Shown here piece after piece: positions 59,951-64,000 of a stretch of DNA of 64,000 nucleotides. The notes beneath the pieces are model-generated. The model ran no database searches and was not told the origin of the DNA. It saw nothing but the letters and a program-made list of their open reading frames with translations. Source of the stretch: Balanoglossus misakiensis. Its lineage: Eukaryota > Hemichordata. Location of the stretch: NCBI GenBank assembly GCA_040954595.2, contig CM082577.2, positions 3,596,001 through 3,660,000 of the forward strand, read 5' to 3'. Positions within the stretch are counted from its first letter, which is position 1; every line of letters starts with the position of its first letter. A program made the translations under genes and the position numbers.

Positions 59951-62900
59951 GGGTGAGACTAAAACGAAGGAAACCGAAGGAAACCGAAGGAAACTGAAGG
60001 ACACTGTTTTTTCCATATTTTAGTGCGAAGGAAAAGGTTTTCTCTATGCTGGTGGCCGAAGGACTGGTTTAGCTTCGAATTAAACGCCGAAGGAAAGCGA
60101 AGGACGCTGATTTATCCATATTTAAGTGCGAAGGAAAAGGTTTTCTCTATGCTGGTGGCCGAAGGATAGGTTTAGTTCGGTAATTAATTATGCTGGTGGC
60201 CGAAGGACAGGTTTAGTTCGGTAATTAAAGCCGCAGGACGGGTTCAGCTCCGTAATTTTGGCCGAAGGAAAGCGAAGGACACTGATTTTTCCATATTTTA
60301 GTGCGAAGGACACGGTTTTCTGTATGCTAGAGGCCGAAGGACAGGTTTAGCTCAGTAATTAAAGCCAAAGGACGGGTGTAGCTCCTTAATTTTTGCCGAA
60401 GGAAACCGAAGGACGCTGATTTATCCCTATTTTAGTGCGAAGGACGTGGTTTTCTGTATGCTGGTGGCCGAAGGACAGGAGTAGCTCAGTAATTTAGGGC
60501 GAAGGAAACCGAAGGACGCTGATTTATCCCTATTTTCGGCCGAAGGACGAGGTTTTCTGTATGCTAGAGGCCGAAGGACAAGTGTAGCTCAGTAATTTAG
60601 GGCGAAGGAAACCGAAGGACGCTGATTTATCCCTATTTTAGTGCGAAGGACGAGGTTTTCTGTATGCTAGAGGCCGAAGGACAAGTGTAGCTCAGTAATT
60701 TAGGGCGAAGGAAACCGAAGGACGCTGATTTATCCCTATTTTAGTGCGAAGGACGAGGTTTTCTGTATGCTGGTGGCCGAAGGACTGGTTTAGCTTCGAA
60801 TTAAACGCCGAAGGACGGGTGTAGCTCCTTAATTTTTGCCGAAGGAAACCGAAGGACGCTGATTTATCCGTATTTTAGTGCGAAGGACGTGGTTTTCTGT
60901 ATGCTGGTGGCCGAAGGACTGGTTTAGCTTCGAATTAAACGCCGAAGGACGGATGTAGCTCCGTAATTTAGGCCGAAGGAAAGCGAAGGACGCTCATATC
61001 TCCATATTTTAGGGCGAAGGGAAGCCAGTAAGGTGCGGAATTGTGTTTTATCGTTTTTAGAAAGTTTAGCTACAAGTGTAGAAAGCTAAATTAGCTGTAG
61101 CTAAATAGTTCTAAACTATCTAAGTTTTAAGGATAATTATCACTACGATAATTATCGCTTTCTAAATATCGTTCTAAATTTATAAATTAGCCACAGTTTA
61201 GAAAGCCCCCCCCCCCCCGACTAAAATTTTCTGCCGACGATATAAGTGCTGTATTTCCATTCCAATATTTGCGGAATTTTCATCTATGATTTCAATTGGT
61301 GCATTTCAATTTCAATATTTGCGGACGGGAGAATGTTGGGAATCGTTTATTGCCCAAATCAAGCCTTATCTCAAAACTCCTCTCAGTTTATTGAGATATG
61401 GGCTTCGTTTGTATGACACCATTGTTCTGTGCAACGACTGAAGTCTCAGGTTAATCAATGTCTTAACACCATTGTTCTACCATTATGAGGTGTTGTAAAA
61501 TGTCAGAGTTAGAACTTCGACTATATATACTGTTAAAATAAAACAAAGATCACATTTGACTTCCCACCGAAGTACTGGCCATCCCGTCTCTCTCTTCATT
61601 CCAAGCCTACTTCCAAAGTGTACGCCGTACATTTGTAAACGCCCAAGTAGTCCAACTTTCTAAACTGCTGCTAGTTTAGAAAGTTTAGAACGATATTTAG
61701 AAAGTGATAATTATCTTGAAAAAAGCCGTGTTTATCATTATTAGCTAAATTAGCTTCCTTAGACAATACATGTAGTTTAGAAATGCCCCTTCAATAAGAC
61801 CATGGACGTAAAAAGAGCATGATAAGACACAATTCCGCACCTAACTCAGGAAAGCGAAGGACAGTGATTCTCCATATTTTAGGGAGAAGGACATTAGTAT
61901 CCATCTCTCTGTATCTCGGAATTAGGATATCAATAGTGTGATCTTGTGTTGAGATCGTTTTTTGTCAGTTGTTTTTCATTTCCAGTTCATGGAACGTAAT
62001 GTCGGCTATTCCCGGTGAAGCATTTGAGCCCACGGTACAACTGCATGTTTGCTTGTAGAATTTGTTGTTTAATTCAAAAGTATTGTTACGTAGAATTAGT
62101 GATAGCATTTCTATGAGGTATGTTTGTTTAGTTTTGTTTCGTGTAAACATGACACTCTACTTAAGATCTCGACATTGATATCAGTAACTCTGGTCAGACG
62201 TGTACTAGCTGACGCCAAGTCTCTGATAATCGTGAGAGAATCGTGTCCTTCGCCCTAAAATATGGAAATATGACTGTCCTTCCTTTTCCTTCGCCCTAAA
62301 AAATGGAAATATGACTGTCCTTCGGTTTCCTTCGCCCTAAATTACTGAGCTACACTTGTCCTTCGGCCTCTAGCATACAGAAAACCTCGTCCTTCGGCCG
62401 AAAATAGGGATAAATCAGCGTCCTTCGGTTTCCTTCGCCCTAAATTACTGAGCTACACCCGTCCTTTGGCTTTAATTACTGAGCTAAACCTGTCCTTCGG
62501 CCTCTAGCATACAGAAAACCGTGTCCTTCGCACTAAAATATGGAAAAATCAGTGTCCTTCGCTTTCCTTCGGCCAAAATTACGGAGCTGAACCCGTCCTG
62601 CGGCTTTAATTACCGAACTAAACCTGTCCTTCGGCCACCAGCATAATTAATTACCGAACTAAACCTATCCTTCGGCCCCCAGCATAGAGAAAACCACGTC
62701 CTTCGCACTAAAATACGGATAAATCAGCGTCCTTCGCTTTCCTTCGGCCAAAATTACGGAGCTACACCCGTCCTTCGGCGTTTAATTCGAAGCTAAACCA
62801 GTCCTTCGGCCTCTAGCATACAGAAAACCGTGTCCTTCGCACTAAAATATGGAAAAATCAGTGTCCTTCGGTTTCCTTCGGCCAAAATTACGGAGCTACA

Positions 62901-63430
62901 CCCGTCCTTCGGCGTTTAATTCGAAGCTAAACCAGTCCTTCGGCCTCTAGCATACAGAAAACCGTGTCCTTCGCACTAAAATATGGAAAAATCAGTGTCC
63001 TTCGGTTTCCTTCGGCCAAAATTACGGAGCTACACCCGTCCTTAAGCTTTAATTACCGAACTAAACCAGTCCTTCGGCCCCCAGCATAGAGAAAACCACG
63101 TCCTTCGCACTAAAATACGGATAAATCAGCGTCCTTCGCTTTCCTTCGGCCAAAATTACGGAGCTACACCCGTCCTTCGGCGTTTAATTCGAAGCTAAAC
63201 CAGTCCTTCGGCCTCTAGCATACAGAAAACCGTGTCCTTCGCACTAAAATATGGAAAAATCAGTGTCCTTCGGTTTCCTTCGGCCAAAATTACGGAGCTA
63301 CACCCGTCCTTCGGCGTTTAATTCGAAGCTAAACCAGTCCTTCGGCCTCTAGCATACAGAAAACCGTGTCCTTCGCACTAAAATATGGAAAAATCAGTGT
63401 CCTTCGGTTTCCTTCGTTTTAGGTTATGCT
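59951..63430. mobile_element. 3480-bp foldback (long inverted repeat) element inserted in a coding exon
   Basis: Left arm (59951-61021, resuming about 61845-61890) and right arm (about 62246-63430) are inverted copies built from GAAGGA-rich tandem units with a period of about 103 bp (GAAGGAAACCGAAGGACGC at 60501, 60604, 60707). The loop between them is about 355 bp. The outer ends share CTAAAACGAAGGAAACCGAAGG in inverted orientation. The flanking 8-bp duplication ATATTTTT (59943-59950 and 63431-63438) marks insertion. No transposase frame is present, so it is non-autonomous. The layout resembles foldback elements such as sea urchin TU elements, which I recall also make 8-bp duplications; hAT is another 8-bp family. 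Confidence 0.9.
61029..61844. mobile_element. Element nested inside the foldback left arm
   Basis: The left end TAAGGTGCGGAATTGTGTTTT and the right end AAGACACAATTCCGCACCTAA are inverted repeats, about 816 bp apart. Left-arm repeat sequence resumes right after 61844 (GGAAAGCGAAGGACAGTG), showing it interrupted the arm. The interior has many TTTAGAAAG motifs in both orientations, a poly-C run (61207-61219) and no coding frame. Confidence 0.7.
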
Positions 63431-64000
63431 ATATTTTTTTCATGTTTGTAAGCATAAAATCTAGTAACTGTCTCCTTTCGTCTTTGCCAATTCTCTTCTC
63501 GAGAAGAAGTGTTTGTTTGTACCAGCACGGTATATCAAAGTTTGTGTTTCGGCCAAGCCCTTTCTTTTCCATCAGTTCCTTGGCCTCTGCGACGTAGATG
63601 GCGGTGCACAAATCGGGGTTGTGGAGAAACTGGTAAAACACAACGCTCCCTTGTTGCAGCGCCCATTCTTTGATCGTCATCTTTCTGGCGTCACCCGCCT
63701 GGCACACCTTGTCTTTCACTTCTTTCTTACAGTACGTGTAGGACGATATTGTCCGTTCGATGGGATGGCGCAGAATTGTGAAGTAAGAACAGGGCGATTG
63801 GATGAAATTGCACACGCCTAGCGAGAAGAGGCCAAAGTACGCCCTCTGTCGCGTGTGTTTCCCCGATTTGAAATCATTGAAGACTTGAACGTAGTTACTC
63901 AACCAAATGTACTGCGGCCTTTTCAGTCGCTTCTTTGCTGTAACATTTTCCAAACACCTGTTGGTCGTAGTCCCGGCCGATTTGGGAATGTGGACGAACA
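63429..64000 (-). CDS. 5' half of a carbohydrate sulfotransferase, interrupted by the foldback element (5' partial)
   Basis: Open from the window edge. It carries the PAPS 5'-phosphosulfate loop (FVHIPKSAGTTT, at 63998-63963) and the 3'-phosphate-binding motif (FTILRHPIERTISSY), which define the membrane-bound Golgi sulfotransferase family acting on glycosaminoglycans or other glycans. The exact acceptor cannot be told. The frame ends ...NMKKI-TAG, where the stop is formed by the last base of the target duplication plus two element bases (63431-63429). The remaining C-terminus lies beyond the element at 59950-59644. The N-terminal anchor and start are off the window. As assembled the protein would lack its last 90 or so residues. 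Confidence 0.85.
   Translation of the reverse strand, partial: FVHIPKSAGTTTNRCLENVTAKKRLKRPQYIWLSNYVQVFNDFKSGKHTRQRAYFGLFSLGVCNFIQSPCSYFTILRHPIERTISSYTYCKKEVKDKVCQAGDARKMTIKEWALQQGSVVFYQFLHNPDLCTAIYVAEAKELMEKKGLGRNTNFDIPCWYKQTLLLEKRIGKDERRQLLDFMLTNMKKI

Noticed and set aside
59951-63430. LTR retrotransposon or provirus
   Set aside because: The long repeats are inverted, not direct, and there is no reverse transcriptase, integrase or other coding frame.
59951-63430. Ordinary intron of the sulfotransferase gene
   Set aside because: No GT donor at or near the 5' border, while an exact 8-bp duplication restores the frame; insertion into an exon explains it better.

Overview
The window is eukaryotic nuclear DNA. 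Every gene is split by GT-AG introns (one GC-AG), AATAAA signals follow stop codons, and there are microsatellites, a satellite array and MITE-like elements. Gene content (SGSH, SLC26A11 and LRRC45 orthologues; a VWD/C8/TIL protein with C-type lectin domains) and intron density suggest an invertebrate deuterostome. My best guess is a cephalochordate (amphioxus), with a hemichordate or other ambulacrarian as the alternative. Species cannot be fixed from sequence alone.

Layout: (1) 1-10706, plus strand: the 3' part of a large secreted cysteine-rich gene, with 23 coding exons in one continuous frame (about 1538 residues visible). It has two copies of a CTLD-linker-VWD-C8-TIL-EGF unit, then four small 8-cysteine modules and a degenerate terminal VWD. 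(2) 11455-17035: a satellite of about 63 copies of an 88-bp monomer. (3) 17996-25398 and 30244-37936, minus strand: two tandem SLC26A11-like sulfate/anion transporter genes. (4) 41708-52949, plus strand: three tandem genes for SGSH (heparan N-sulfatase); the second has a duplicated exon 3. (5) 53759-58308, minus strand: LRRC45, a centrosomal coiled-coil protein. (6) 59644-64000, minus strand: a carbohydrate sulfotransferase gene whose exon is split by a 3480-bp foldback element (59951-63430) with an 8-bp target-site duplication.

How the genes fit together: SGSH removes N-linked sulfate from heparan sulfate in lysosomes and SLC26A11 moves sulfate across membranes. The first SGSH gene and the second SLC26A11-like gene lie head to head, with a short CpG-rich gap between them. 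As I recall, human SGSH and SLC26A11 are also head to head at 17q25.3, with LRRC45 on the same chromosome arm. The window therefore probably preserves an ancient gene pair that has since expanded by tandem duplication on both sides. The nearby sulfotransferase is functionally related, but its placement may be chance.

All exon boundaries were set by hand from splice signals, phase agreement between neighbouring exons, and protein-family similarity. The total coding length of each reconstructed gene is a multiple of three.
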